Source: Pseudocolwellia sp049933045 | Lineage (GTDB): Bacteria > Pseudomonadota > Gammaproteobacteria > Enterobacterales > Alteromonadaceae | Reading direction: 5' to 3' | Length of the DNA: 64,000 nt | NCBI RefSeq assembly: GCF_049933045.1 | Contig: NZ_CP187926.1 | Coordinates: 496,001-560,000, forward strand | Part shown: positions 16,136 through 23,317 of the stretch, piece by piece | How positions within the stretch are numbered: position 1 is the stretch's first letter | How the letters are laid out: each line of letters begins with the position of its first letter | Program-made: the position numbers and the translations under genes | Notes under the pieces: generated by a model | The model's input: the letters and a program-made list of their open reading frames with translations, nothing else | What the model was told of the DNA's origin: nothing | The model's database searches: none

Positions 16136-16234
16136 AATCTAACAAGTCACTTAAAAGGACAAAAAACAGTTGGTTTTTGCTCCTGCGTCGCTTATTTTAA
16201 CCAACTATTTTTTGCCTCTTAGTGAGGCGTTAGC
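16136..16234 (+). other. attC site 28
   Basis: AAATCTAACAAGTCACTTAAA ... (shortened) TTAGTGAGGCGTTAGC. Confidence 0.92.
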
Positions 16235-16495
16235 TGTATTTTTATTCGTGGGTTTAATTTCTTTCGAGTTAGCTAAAAGTAGAGCACTCGTAATACGCAA
16301 ATTGTAATAACTCACTATACATCTTATATGTGTTTTTAGGTTTTTCACGCTCTCGCATTAAATTTGCTAGCTAGGCGATTTGTATTTGTTGCTTGGCGTT
16401 TTACGTGTTGATCAAAAGGCATTTAAACGCAGGTACAAAATTAAGGTAAATGGGTTGCTCAAAGTTAGGTACGTTTTTAACGTGCGGTGGTTTTA
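16235..16495 (+). repeat. ORF-less cassette body, family B (distant copy B5)
   Basis: About 261 bp without a gene. Only short words (GTTAGCTAAAAGT shared with B2; GTTGCTCAAAGTT) tie it to family B. Confidence 0.5.
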
Positions 16496-16595
16496 CAGCT
16501 AACAAGGCAATTCAACAAGGACTAAAAACAGCTGGCCATTGCTCGTGCCTCGCTATTTTGGCCCACTATTTTTAGCCTGTTATTTGGGCGTTAGG
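16496..16595 (+). other. attC site 29
   Basis: CAGCTAACAAGGCAATTCAAC ... (shortened) TTATTTGGGCGTTAGGG. Confidence 0.92.
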
Positions 16596-16642
16596 GCTAC
16601 AGTGTAGCCTTGTTAAATTTTAATTATCAAAAGGAAATGTAA

Positions 16643-17119
16643 ATGAAGAATTTAAAATTACTACTAATATCTACTTTAAGTGTAGTTTCGATAAGTTGTA
16701 GCACTTTGCCTTTAAAGGCCGAAATTAAAGATAACCATTTTCGATTTGAAAACTTTAAAAGAGATAATAGTTCAAAATTAGAATATGTTCACTTAATGTG
16801 TTTTCACAAAAAGCCTATTTCCTGGGTTGAGCCTAAACAATATTTGAGTGGCGAGCATGGTTTATGGGTTAAAGCTAGTATTTCAGAGCGAGACATTCCG
16901 AATAGTACCAAAGAGGCTTTTGTCAATTTCAAAGTAAAACTAGAATCAAATAAAAGCTATATGCTAAATCGTAAAATAGTAGATGATAAAATATCTCTTT
17001 GGATACAAGAGGTTGATACTGGCATAGGTGTTTCGGACGTATTAATTTCTGATTTAAAAAATCCTTTAATAATTGACGATTCTTTACGAAAACGACAATG
17101 TAAATCAGGTTCGGTTTAA
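16643..17119 (+). CDS. Predicted lipoprotein (cassette), 158 residues
   Basis: ATG 16643 is preceded by AAAGGAAATG. The N-terminus MKNLKLLLISTLSVVSISC is a lipoprotein signal with lipobox SISC, giving a lipidated cysteine at position 19. The mature part is a mixed, strand-rich domain of about 140 residues with two further cysteines (HLMCFHKK, KRQCKSGS). It resembles in general form the lipoprotein at 9373, but no family is recognised. A periplasm-facing membrane location is predicted. Confidence 0.65.
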   Translation: MKNLKLLLISTLSVVSISCSTLPLKAEIKDNHFRFENFKRDNSSKLEYVHLMCFHKKPISWVEPKQYLSGEHGLWVKASISERDIPNSTKEAFVNFKVKLESNKSYMLNRKIVDDKISLWIQEVDTGIGVSDVLISDLKNPLIIDDSLRKRQCKSGSV

Positions 17120-17124
17120 ACGCA

Positions 17125-17223
17125 GCCCTAACAAGAACTTCAAACGGAAAAAATACAGTTGGCTGTTTCACTTCGTTCACATTATAGCCAACTATATTTT
17201 TCCGCTTAAGTAGGCGTTATAAA
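17125..17223 (+). other. attC site 30
   Basis: AGCCCTAACAAGAACTTCAAA ... (shortened) TTAAGTAGGCGTTATA. Confidence 0.92.
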
Positions 17224-17242
17224 GCTAGGAAAGGTTTGGCAC

Positions 17243-17638
17243 ATGAGAAAACTATCAGCATTAATTTTTGTTAGCTTCATGCTATTCCAATGGGCAAGCT
17301 TTGCTGAAGCTTCGACTCTTCAGGATGCATACAACAATCATAAAAGTGATGTTCAGGTTCAAGGTGTTGGTACTGTTGTCCGTATATTAAGTGACGACAA
17401 TAAAGGCTCTCGTCATCAAAAATTCATTCTTAAACTTTCATCAGGTCAAAGTATCTTAATTGCTCATAATATTGATCTTGCTCCAAGGATTAATTCAATT
17501 TCAAATGGTGATCAAATCCAATTTTATGGTGAATATGAGTGGAACAAAAAAGGTGGTGTTGTTCACTGGACTCATAAAGATCCAAAGGGGTATCATGTTG
17601 GTGGTTGGCTAAAGCACAAAGGTAAAACGTACCAATAG
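17243..17638 (+). CDS. DUF3465 family secreted protein (cassette)
   Basis: A 131-residue protein with a signal peptide (MRKLSALIFVSFMLFQWASFAEA). The mature part matches DUF3465: VQVQGVGTVVRILSDDNKGS, RHQKFILKLSSGQSILIAHN, a central APRINSISNGDQIQFYGEYE and the C-terminal VHWTHKDPKGYHVGGWLKH. The family is a small beta-rich domain of unknown activity with conserved histidines near the end, and is found in gammaproteobacterial chromosomes and integrons. Full length. Its attC follows directly after the stop. Confidence 0.85.
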   Translation: MRKLSALIFVSFMLFQWASFAEASTLQDAYNNHKSDVQVQGVGTVVRILSDDNKGSRHQKFILKLSSGQSILIAHNIDLAPRINSISNGDQIQFYGEYEWNKKGGVVHWTHKDPKGYHVGGWLKHKGKTYQ

Positions 17639-17639
17639 C

Positions 17640-17738
17640 TTTATAACAAGTCACTCAAAAGGACTAAAAACAGTTGGCTAGGTTCGCTGCGCTCACTATT
17701 TTAGCCAACAATTTTTAGCCTCTTAGTGAGGCGTTAGC
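17640..17738 (+). other. attC site 31
   Basis: CTTTATAACAAGTCACTCAAA ... (shortened) TTAGTGAGGCGTTAGC. Confidence 0.92.
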
Positions 17739-17942
17739 AGTCTTATTCAATTTGTATAAATCAGGGATTGGTTTTTAGTGAAAAGGTTTCACGTTTCTAT
17801 TAACCTCTTTCTAATTAAAGTTTATTTAAAACTATACACTTAGTGTTGTTTTCTTGGTGTTAATTTTTAAGTAAAGTGTATTTGTAATAATGCGTTGTCT
17901 TATTAAATAGTTATGGCGGTAAACCGCAAACGTTTATCTTCC
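17739..17942 (+). repeat. ORF-less cassette body, family A (copy A8)
   Basis: About 204 bp, closest to A7 in its second half. Its attC is interrupted by the 1.5-kb IS110-type element. Confidence 0.8.
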
Positions 17943-17982
17943 ACGGCTAACAACACGCCCTGAGGTGGACAACAAGTTTAAA

Positions 17983-19245
17983 TTAACCATTTAATGCAAA
18001 TTTTAACAGTGGCGAACCTCTTCGTTTTAGGGCTTCTAAATACTTTGATTCGTCGTAGGGTGTATTTGTCTTCCAACACTTAAATACGATCCTGATCCAT
18101 TTGAAAGCGAGCGACCTGATGATACTATTATGTGGTTTTCCTTTGCTTTTTTGCTGGTCATAATAAGCCTTTGCCCAAAATGAATAACGTATAGAAAATC
18201 CCGCCCATTCTACAAAGGTTTGTCTTAAAAAGGTCGGGCAACTGTACCGCCAATGCGTCCACATTTTCTTACCGCTTCGTTCAATCACGGGTGCGATACC
18301 TGCGTATTTTTGTAGTTCGGATGCGTCATTATAACGGTTTCTGTTATTACCAAAGGCCACCAATAAACGTGGGGCAAGTTGTGGCCCTGCGCCAGGTAAA
18401 CTATCAAATATTACTTTATCACCTTGCGCTTTATAGGCTTTTTTTATTGCTTTATCTAGGGTTTCAATGCCTTTGAGTAACACTTTGAATTGTGCAATGA
18501 GTACTTCGATTAATTGTTGGTTCGGCTCTATCACACCTAGGTCATCCGTTAATGACATTGCATTTTTTATACTTAAAATACGTGCCTCGTTCACATGAGC
18601 ATAATGGGAGTTGTGACTGTTAAAAAAGTCCAAGAGTGTTTGTTTTTTTGCTCTCTTAACGCGAGCAAGGCAAGGCCATTTACTGATGAAGTCACAGAAG
18701 ATGAACGTGTCTTTTTCTTTAAACCATTCAAGAGCTTGTGGGTAGTAATTTTTTAATGTGGCGGTTATTTTATTCGATAAATTCACACTGTCTTGTACCA
18801 AGCTTCGTCGATATTCAACTAACTGTGAGAGTGAACGCATCGCCGCTGATTCGGGTTCAATAACGTTTAGCTTTTGCATATGCAAGGTCAAAATTTCAAC
18901 TTGTATCAGTGCATCAGATGGGTCATCTTTAGCCCCACTTGGGGTAAAGGCTTTTCTATATTTAGCAACGGTAGAAGGGTTGATAGTAAACAAAACAAGA
19001 TGGTCATATTTTGCTAACGCATAAATGAGCGGCCCTTTTTTTAGCTCACAAACCACAGCAACTTTTTGGTTCGGGTAACGCTGTTTAAGACTCATCGCCC
19101 ATTCGTGAAGCGCCTCAGGTTTATTTTTAATAATGCTGTAGTAGTATTTTTCTGATGGGTTGGGATGTTCACAGATATCATGTTTTTTATCTGCCCAATC
19201 GATACCGATTAACGCAGCGAAATTATCAACGCTATAGACTTTCAT
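17983..19245 (-). CDS. IS110 family transposase (420 residues)
   Basis: The N-terminal DEDD domain shows ALIGIDWADKKHDI (first Asp near residue 15), VAVVCELKKG (Glu near 67) and GAKDDPSDALIQ (Asp pair near 105-110). The C-terminal transposase_20 part has LPGAGPQLAPRLLVAFG and LQKYAGIAPVIERSGK. At 420 residues it belongs to the larger IS110 subtypes and shares little sequence with the 317-residue transposase nearby. It is intact and oriented against the cassettes. Bridge-RNA-guided integration is expected from the family. Confidence 0.9.
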   Translation of the reverse strand: MKVYSVDNFAALIGIDWADKKHDICEHPNPSEKYYYSIIKNKPEALHEWAMSLKQRYPNQKVAVVCELKKGPLIYALAKYDHLVLFTINPSTVAKYRKAFTPSGAKDDPSDALIQVEILTLHMQKLNVIEPESAAMRSLSQLVEYRRSLVQDSVNLSNKITATLKNYYPQALEWFKEKDTFIFCDFISKWPCLARVKRAKKQTLLDFFNSHNSHYAHVNEARILSIKNAMSLTDDLGVIEPNQQLIEVLIAQFKVLLKGIETLDKAIKKAYKAQGDKVIFDSLPGAGPQLAPRLLVAFGNNRNRYNDASELQKYAGIAPVIERSGKKMWTHWRYSCPTFLRQTFVEWAGFSIRYSFWAKAYYDQQKSKGKPHNSIIRSLAFKWIRIVFKCWKTNTPYDESKYLEALKRRGSPLLKFALNG

Positions 19246-19490
19246 TTTTGAGCTCCTGCTAGTAAAGTGACAGGTGGAATATGCTTAAATCTCGTTTCTC
19301 GCAGGTCTTATAGATAGTCGTGGTCGGCGATCCCTGAGTATGCGTTTTGAAATCGAGTTGCTCTGTTGGTTCGAACGTCTTGTTAGAAACATTGGATGTT
19401 TGTCATTCAATATTCGTAACCAACAGGAGCATGTTCCACCTAATCTAATAGTAAGTTACTTTATAAGATTAGGTGGCTTGGTCGAACTAT
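19246..19490 (-). ncRNA. Candidate IS110 bridge RNA region (second subtype)
   Basis: Non-coding DNA upstream of the 420-residue transposase. In transposase-sense direction it contains CTAACAAG (complement of 19379-19386), identical to the attC target CTAACAAG. Next to it is TTCGAACC, similar to the element's own end (TCGAACTAT on the other strand). Inference from family organisation; no fold computed. Confidence 0.4.
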
Positions 19491-19608
19491 AAGTCACTCA
19501 AAAGGACAAATAACAGTTGGTTTTTGCTCCTTCGTCGCTTATTTAAACCAACTATATTTTGCCTCTTAGTGAGGCGTTAGCAGCAATATTGAGCTAAAGG
19601 AATACTCA

Positions 19609-20151
19609 ATGAATTATAGAAATGCGTTACATCGTTCAAGAATTAAAAGAATAGTTGGATTTTTTATCGGCATCTTAGCTTTAATATCTTTAGTTGTTTC
19701 ACTATTAAAGTTTTTATATTACAGAATTGATGATGGTAGTAAATTTGGTGCCATAATAGCAAAACCATTTAAAAATGCAGTATCATTAATTGCAGAGAAT
19801 ACGCAATTTCTCAACGTGTTTTGGGAAAATTCACCAGTTCCTAATCATTTAGATATTTCTGAGCCAGCTAATATATACTTTTTGTTTACCTACGTAATAC
19901 TTTTTGTTGGTTTAGCCTTGAAAGCTTCAGGTAATAAAATGAGTGTTAGGCTCGCTAAAATACGCGACCAAATAGAAGATCAATTAATTAAAGAGTTTCT
20001 AAGTGGAGGCGGTGCACGTTCAAGACAAGAAATAGAAGATTCAATCGAAGTGCCTAATTCAAATTTATTCACTCAGTTTCAACAATTATATTTTGCTCCT
20101 ATTATTACAGCTATTATTGCAGGGGTTATTATTAAATTACTAGTAGAATAA
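19609..20151 (+). CDS. YniB-like membrane protein, last cassette of the array
   Basis: The 180-residue product matches the YniB family by eye: RIKRIVGFFIGILALISLVVSLLKF at residues 12-36, FLNVFWENSPVPN near 67, LFVGLALKASGNKM near 103, then a charged helix and a C-terminal membrane segment (PIITAIIAGVIIKLLV). Three transmembrane helices are predicted. The role of YniB is not known. AAAGGAATACTC precedes the ATG. The following attC is broken after GCTGCTAACAA by an IS110-like end, so this cassette is probably no longer mobile and forms the fixed end of the array. Confidence 0.8.
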   Translation: MNYRNALHRSRIKRIVGFFIGILALISLVVSLLKFLYYRIDDGSKFGAIIAKPFKNAVSLIAENTQFLNVFWENSPVPNHLDISEPANIYFLFTYVILFVGLALKASGNKMSVRLAKIRDQIEDQLIKEFLSGGGARSRQEIEDSIEVPNSNLFTQFQQLYFAPIITAIIAGVIIKLLVE

Positions 20152-20225
20152 GCTGCTAACAAGTGACTATGACCTCCAATCTGAATAATCAATCCATTTT
20201 AGCAACAAAATAAAGACTATTATTT
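20152..20225 (+). pseudogene. Broken attC with IS110-like end remnant
   Basis: The attC start GCTGCTAACAA is joined to GTGACTATG, the same 9 bases as the end of the 1204-bp IS110 element. The next 30 bases align without gaps at about two thirds identity. In transposase sense the remnant ends AAAATGGATTGA, matching the AAAATGAATTAA that codes the last residues and stop of the complete transposase. The rest of the element and the right part of attC are missing. Confidence 0.65.
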
Positions 20226-20351
20226 AGCGCCATAATAATTATTTTCAACATCCGCTTTAGGTCAAAAGCAGACCTACATTTCTTATTTATTCTGTTTGTA
20301 CTCTATATGATTCACTTTTCAAACTTGATGGTGTTTAACGAGCAGTAGCAT

Positions 20352-20750
20352 CTATTTCTTATCTGCTTTTATGATAAGCACTTCAGGTTTCTTATGAATT
20401 AATGCATAAGGGCCGCTATGATATTTACCTTCTTGCAAAATTATAACGCCGTTCATATATCCAACTTGTTTATCTTCTACGTAAAAAGAAAAGTAAATAT
20501 CTGATGAATTTGAACAATCTACTTTAAAGCTGAGCATCTCATGACTAAAGTCCGTTAAGCTTTTAATAATGTTTTCGGATGTATCAAAAGTCGTTAAGTC
20601 ATTCAAAATAGGAAGTTCTTCAAATAGAGGATCTTTAAAATCTCGCGTAGCGACTCTAAACTCTTCATCTGTTAAGTAATGTGAACATTGAGCACTTGCA
20701 TAGGTACTTAATGATAAAAATAATAATCCAATAACGAGAGGTAAGTTCAT
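20352..20750 (-). CDS. Secreted hypothetical protein, 132 residues
   Basis: The first gene outside the array, and on the opposite strand. The signal peptide MNLPLVIGLLFLSLSTYASA is followed by a mature domain of about 112 residues with two cysteines (QCSHYLTDEE, KVDCSNSSD) that could pair. The middle and end are strand-rich (DIYFSFYVEDKQVGYMNGVI, EVLIIKADKK). It is periplasmic or released; no family recognised. No attC follows it, so it is not a cassette gene. Confidence 0.65.
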   Translation of the reverse strand: MNLPLVIGLLFLSLSTYASAQCSHYLTDEEFRVATRDFKDPLFEELPILNDLTTFDTSENIIKSLTDFSHEMLSFKVDCSNSSDIYFSFYVEDKQVGYMNGVIILQEGKYHSGPYALIHKKPEVLIIKADKK

Positions 20751-20850
20751 AGTTTGATAAAGTTTTGTATTTCAATAATGTAAGGAGGATATGCAAGGTA
20801 GGGGTAAAAACCAAGTGTTTTAATTGGCTTTCTTTTGTATTAAGTATTAT

Positions 20851-20999
20851 TTAAAAGCATACCTTTGAAAAAATGCCATTGATGCACTAGAAACTTCAGA
20901 TGCTTTTTTAGGACGTGTTGAGCTTAAGCTGTGTTTTCCTCCCTCGACTTCCATATATTCAAATGTATGATTACTTTGTGTTCTTAGTTTAAGCTACAA
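20851..20999 (-). pseudogene. Esterase C-terminal fragment (paralogue remnant)
   Basis: Read on the minus strand it encodes KLRTQSNHTFEYMEVEG, the GKHSLSSTRPKKASEV region and SSASMAFFQRYAFK plus a stop. This matches the last 45 or so residues of the esterase at 22400-23269 (LQKRNHPFEYIEVEGG, then FSASMAFFQKHAYE). DNA identity is very high over about 110 bp. An in-frame stop precedes the matching part and the catalytic core is absent. Confidence 0.85.
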
Positions 21000-21170
21000 G
21001 CTTTTCTCCCTAGCATCAGCTTAATGCCAAAGAAAAAGCTTGAGCCTAAATAAACAGGCTATTATTTTAGATAATCATTCCGTTAACATTAATTTACATA
21101 TTAATCATGATAATACTTGGTTTATTACCATGAAAGGCTATTGCGTCATCGTTTTTTAAAGAGGATAGTA

Positions 21171-21221
21171 ATGGCAAATTTAAACACATTATTAAACTTA
21201 ATTATCCATGTCTTTTATTAG
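21171..21221 (+). CDS. Short upstream ORF overlapping the yddG-like start
   Basis: Sixteen codons (MANLNTLLNLIIHVFY) begin at an ATG preceded by a strong AAAGAGG, while the ATG of the following transporter gene (21208) has no such site. The two frames overlap by 14 bp, an arrangement suited to translational coupling. It may be a leader peptide or merely a ribosome-loading device. Confidence 0.45.
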   Translation: MANLNTLLNLIIHVFY

Positions 21222-22122
21222 CGAAAATAAGTATACATTTTATGGTGTTATCGCCATTTTATTGTGGAGTTCGATCACTGCATTAATTAGAGATTTATCT
21301 GAATTATTTAGCCCGATTGGCGGCGCAGCAATGATGTATACCGTGAGCGCGTTATTTTTAATGTCGGTGATGGGTCTACCAAAACTTAAAGACTATCCCA
21401 AGCGCTATTTACTGATCGGTGGAGGATTATTTGTTACGTATGAAATATGTTTAGCTTTATCTTTAGGAATGGCTAATAGCCGTAAGCAAGCAATGGAAAT
21501 GGCTATAATAAATTACTTATGGCCAGCACTGACCATATTGTTAAGTGTTATAACAAGTCGTAAAAAAGTTAACATTTTAGTTTATCCTAGTATTCTTTTA
21601 GCTTTTACAGGTGTAGCTTGGTGTATTTCGGGCGATCAAGGTATATCTATAAGTATTCTATTAAGTAATATTTCAGATAATCCATTAACTTATTTAATGG
21701 CTTTTTCGGCGGCAATAATTTGGGCTATATATTGTGTGGTAACAATAAAGATCAGTAATGGGAAAAACGCGACAACGCTATTTTTTAGCGCCACGGCTAT
21801 AACATTGTGGGTGCAATTTATTTTTAGTAATGAGCCTAGTTTGCACTTTACTTTACCCTCAACATTAACATTGTTACTTGCAGGAATTGTAATAGGCTCT
21901 GGATATGCGTTGTGGAATCAAGCAGTAATTGGTGGAGATATTATATTGTTAGGAACACTGTCATATTTTACACCGGTATTTTCTACTTTATTTACCTCAG
22001 TATATTTATCTATCTCATTAACCGGTTCATTTTGGCTGGGTGTTGGTTTAGTTGCTTTAGGCTCCCTTATTTGTTTTCTTGTTACAAGGCAGAAAAAACC
22101 GCCTTTAGATAGCACTACGTAA
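21208..22122 (+). CDS. yddG: YddG-like aromatic amino acid exporter (EamA/DMT superfamily)
   Basis: A 304-residue integral membrane protein with about ten hydrophobic helices in two EamA repeats. The N-terminal pattern GVIAILLWSSITALIRDLSE, PIGGAAMMYTVSALF and NYLWPALTILLSV match YddG, which exports aromatic amino acids and related compounds across the inner membrane. The start is supported by homology rather than by a ribosome-binding site. Initiation probably depends on the short upstream ORF. It stands alone, convergent with the esterase gene downstream. Confidence 0.8.
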   Translation: MSFISENKYTFYGVIAILLWSSITALIRDLSELFSPIGGAAMMYTVSALFLMSVMGLPKLKDYPKRYLLIGGGLFVTYEICLALSLGMANSRKQAMEMAIINYLWPALTILLSVITSRKKVNILVYPSILLAFTGVAWCISGDQGISISILLSNISDNPLTYLMAFSAAIIWAIYCVVTIKISNGKNATTLFFSATAITLWVQFIFSNEPSLHFTLPSTLTLLLAGIVIGSGYALWNQAVIGGDIILLGTLSYFTPVFSTLFTSVYLSISLTGSFWLGVGLVALGSLICFLVTRQKKPPLDSTT

Positions 22123-22399
22123 ATTATATATTAGCATCTGTTTAATACAGTAAAGATAAACGTCCCCTAGAAAAATAGTGATACTTAATAATGAGAATAC
22201 ATTCCCTTTCAAGGGGTTAATCATTAAGACTGGCACCGTAGCCACTAGCAATACTTTGTTATATGACTATTTATCAATAATCTGTTTTGAGGCTAAAGTT
22301 AATGTTATTTAGTGGCAGTGTGGGGTATTAATAACAGACCGTTTTCATGCCATTGGGTGCTATAACTGATGAGATTATCTAATAACTTTTTAGTACACT
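22123..22399 (+). other. Intergenic region between convergent genes
   Basis: About 277 bp of AT-rich DNA between the convergent exporter and esterase genes. I see no ORF, no clear terminator hairpin with a T-run and no repeat shared with the rest of the window. Confidence 0.5.
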
Positions 22400-23269
22400 T
22401 TATTCATAAGCATGTTTTTGAAAAAATGCCATTGATGCACTAAAAACTTCAGATGCTTTTTTAGGACGTGTTGAGCTTAAGCTGTGTTTTCCTCCCTCGA
22501 CTTCTATATATTCAAACGGATGATTGCGTTTTTGTAATTCAAGTACAAAGTCTCGTGTCATTTCTACCGGCACTACTTCATCTGCACTACCATGAGTTAA
22601 AAAGAATGGTGGGTCGTTTTTATCTAAATAACTTGCTGGCGATATTGCTGCTAAGGCTTTATTTTTATCGTGCTCGTTAAGGTTAAGAAAACGTTTAACT
22701 AATATGAAATTTTGATATTCAGCTTTGGTGAAATCGGCAAGGCTACCTGAGAAGGAAATAACAGCGGCTACCGTTGAATCAAACTTAGGATAAAGATTAT
22801 GTTGAGAAAATTCTTTGGAGTTACCTGTAACGCCTACCATAGTTGCTAAATAAGCACCTGCAGAAACGCCTAAAATAACAATACGATCAGGGTCTAGGTT
22901 TAATTCTTTGGAATGAGCCTTTAAAAAACGAATAGCGGCTTTAACATCTTCTATAGCTGAGGGAAAACGATGCTCAGGGGCTAAGCGGTACATAACACTT
23001 GCTGCTATAACACCACGTATAGCCATTTTAGTTATTTGCTTATTAAACTTATTCTTATCGCCTTGGATTAAACCACCACCATGAATATAAACAAGTGCAG
23101 GTTTAGGCTTAGTTGAGCTGTTTTCAGGTAGGGCGAGATTGAGGTTTAATGAAACTCCTTCTACTTCACCAATTAAAACATCTTTTTGCAAGCCAGCAAC
23201 AAACGTTGTAGCACTTGTTGCTGTAAAGATTGGCGTTATAAATATCAATAAAATAATTACGAGACGCAT
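22400..23269 (-). CDS. Exported alpha/beta hydrolase (esterase/lipase-like)
   Basis: A 289-residue protein with signal peptide MRLVIILLIFITPIFTATSA. It shows the oxyanion-hole motif HGGGLIQGDKNKF (about residue 64), the nucleophile elbow GVSAG (Ser near 135), an Asp in HGSADEVVP and a catalytic His in GGKHSLSS, so the triad is complete. The HGGG motif places it with hormone-sensitive-lipase/BD-FAE-like esterases, which hydrolyse carboxyl esters of small substrates. Location is periplasmic or extracellular. A copy of its 3' end lies 1.5 kb away at 20851-20999, so an ancestral tandem pair probably existed. Confidence 0.85.
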   Translation of the reverse strand: MRLVIILLIFITPIFTATSATTFVAGLQKDVLIGEVEGVSLNLNLALPENSSTKPKPALVYIHGGGLIQGDKNKFNKQITKMAIRGVIAASVMYRLAPEHRFPSAIEDVKAAIRFLKAHSKELNLDPDRIVILGVSAGAYLATMVGVTGNSKEFSQHNLYPKFDSTVAAVISFSGSLADFTKAEYQNFILVKRFLNLNEHDKNKALAAISPASYLDKNDPPFFLTHGSADEVVPVEMTRDFVLELQKRNHPFEYIEVEGGKHSLSSTRPKKASEVFSASMAFFQKHAYE

Positions 23270-23317
23270 AATTCCTTAGAGATCATAATCTTTGTTATGC
23301 AAAATGTTAACGTTTCT

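Larger units (their letters stand above)
17954..19490 (-). mobile_element. IS110-type insertion sequence of a different subtype (about 1537 bp)
   Basis: Boundaries are inferred from the interrupted attC: CACGCCCTGAGG at one end and GGTCGAACTAT at the other. The transposase is on the minus strand with 29 bp beyond its stop and 245 bp of non-coding DNA upstream of its start. That upstream part contains an 11-bp stem (CCACCTAATCT / AGATTAGGTGG) near the end. It is not related closely to the 1204-bp element. Confidence 0.85.
17943..19582 (+). other. attC site 32, interrupted by second IS110-type element
   Basis: The left core CGGCTAACAA (17944-17953) and the remainder (19491-19582, AAGTCACTC ... 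GAGGCGTTAGCA) flank the insertion. This is the same point of attC as in sites 1 and 3. Confidence 0.88.
1..20161 (+). other. Chromosomal integron cassette array (distal part)
   Basis: Thirty-two attC-like sites of about 95-100 bp recur every 200-900 bp. Each begins with a YTAACAA core, has a central AAAAACAG(T/C)TGGC ... GCCAAC(A/T)ATTTTT inverted arm, and ends with GCGTTAG or GCGTTAT. Genes in the array are all on the plus strand and each is followed closely by an attC, the layout of a sedentary chromosomal integron. No integrase gene or attI is visible, so the proximal end should lie left of position 1. The array stops at a broken attC next to an IS110-like end. Confidence 0.95.

Noticed and set aside
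2366..19582. Regularly recurring repeats resembling a CRISPR array
   Set aside because: The repeats are 95-100 bp with internal inverted arms and crossover ends, vary in their spacer loops, and are separated by genes or 200-300 bp bodies. They are attC sites.
1..20161. Integron integrase gene
   Set aside because: No tyrosine recombinase frame was seen in this part. Cassette polarity places it to the left of the window.
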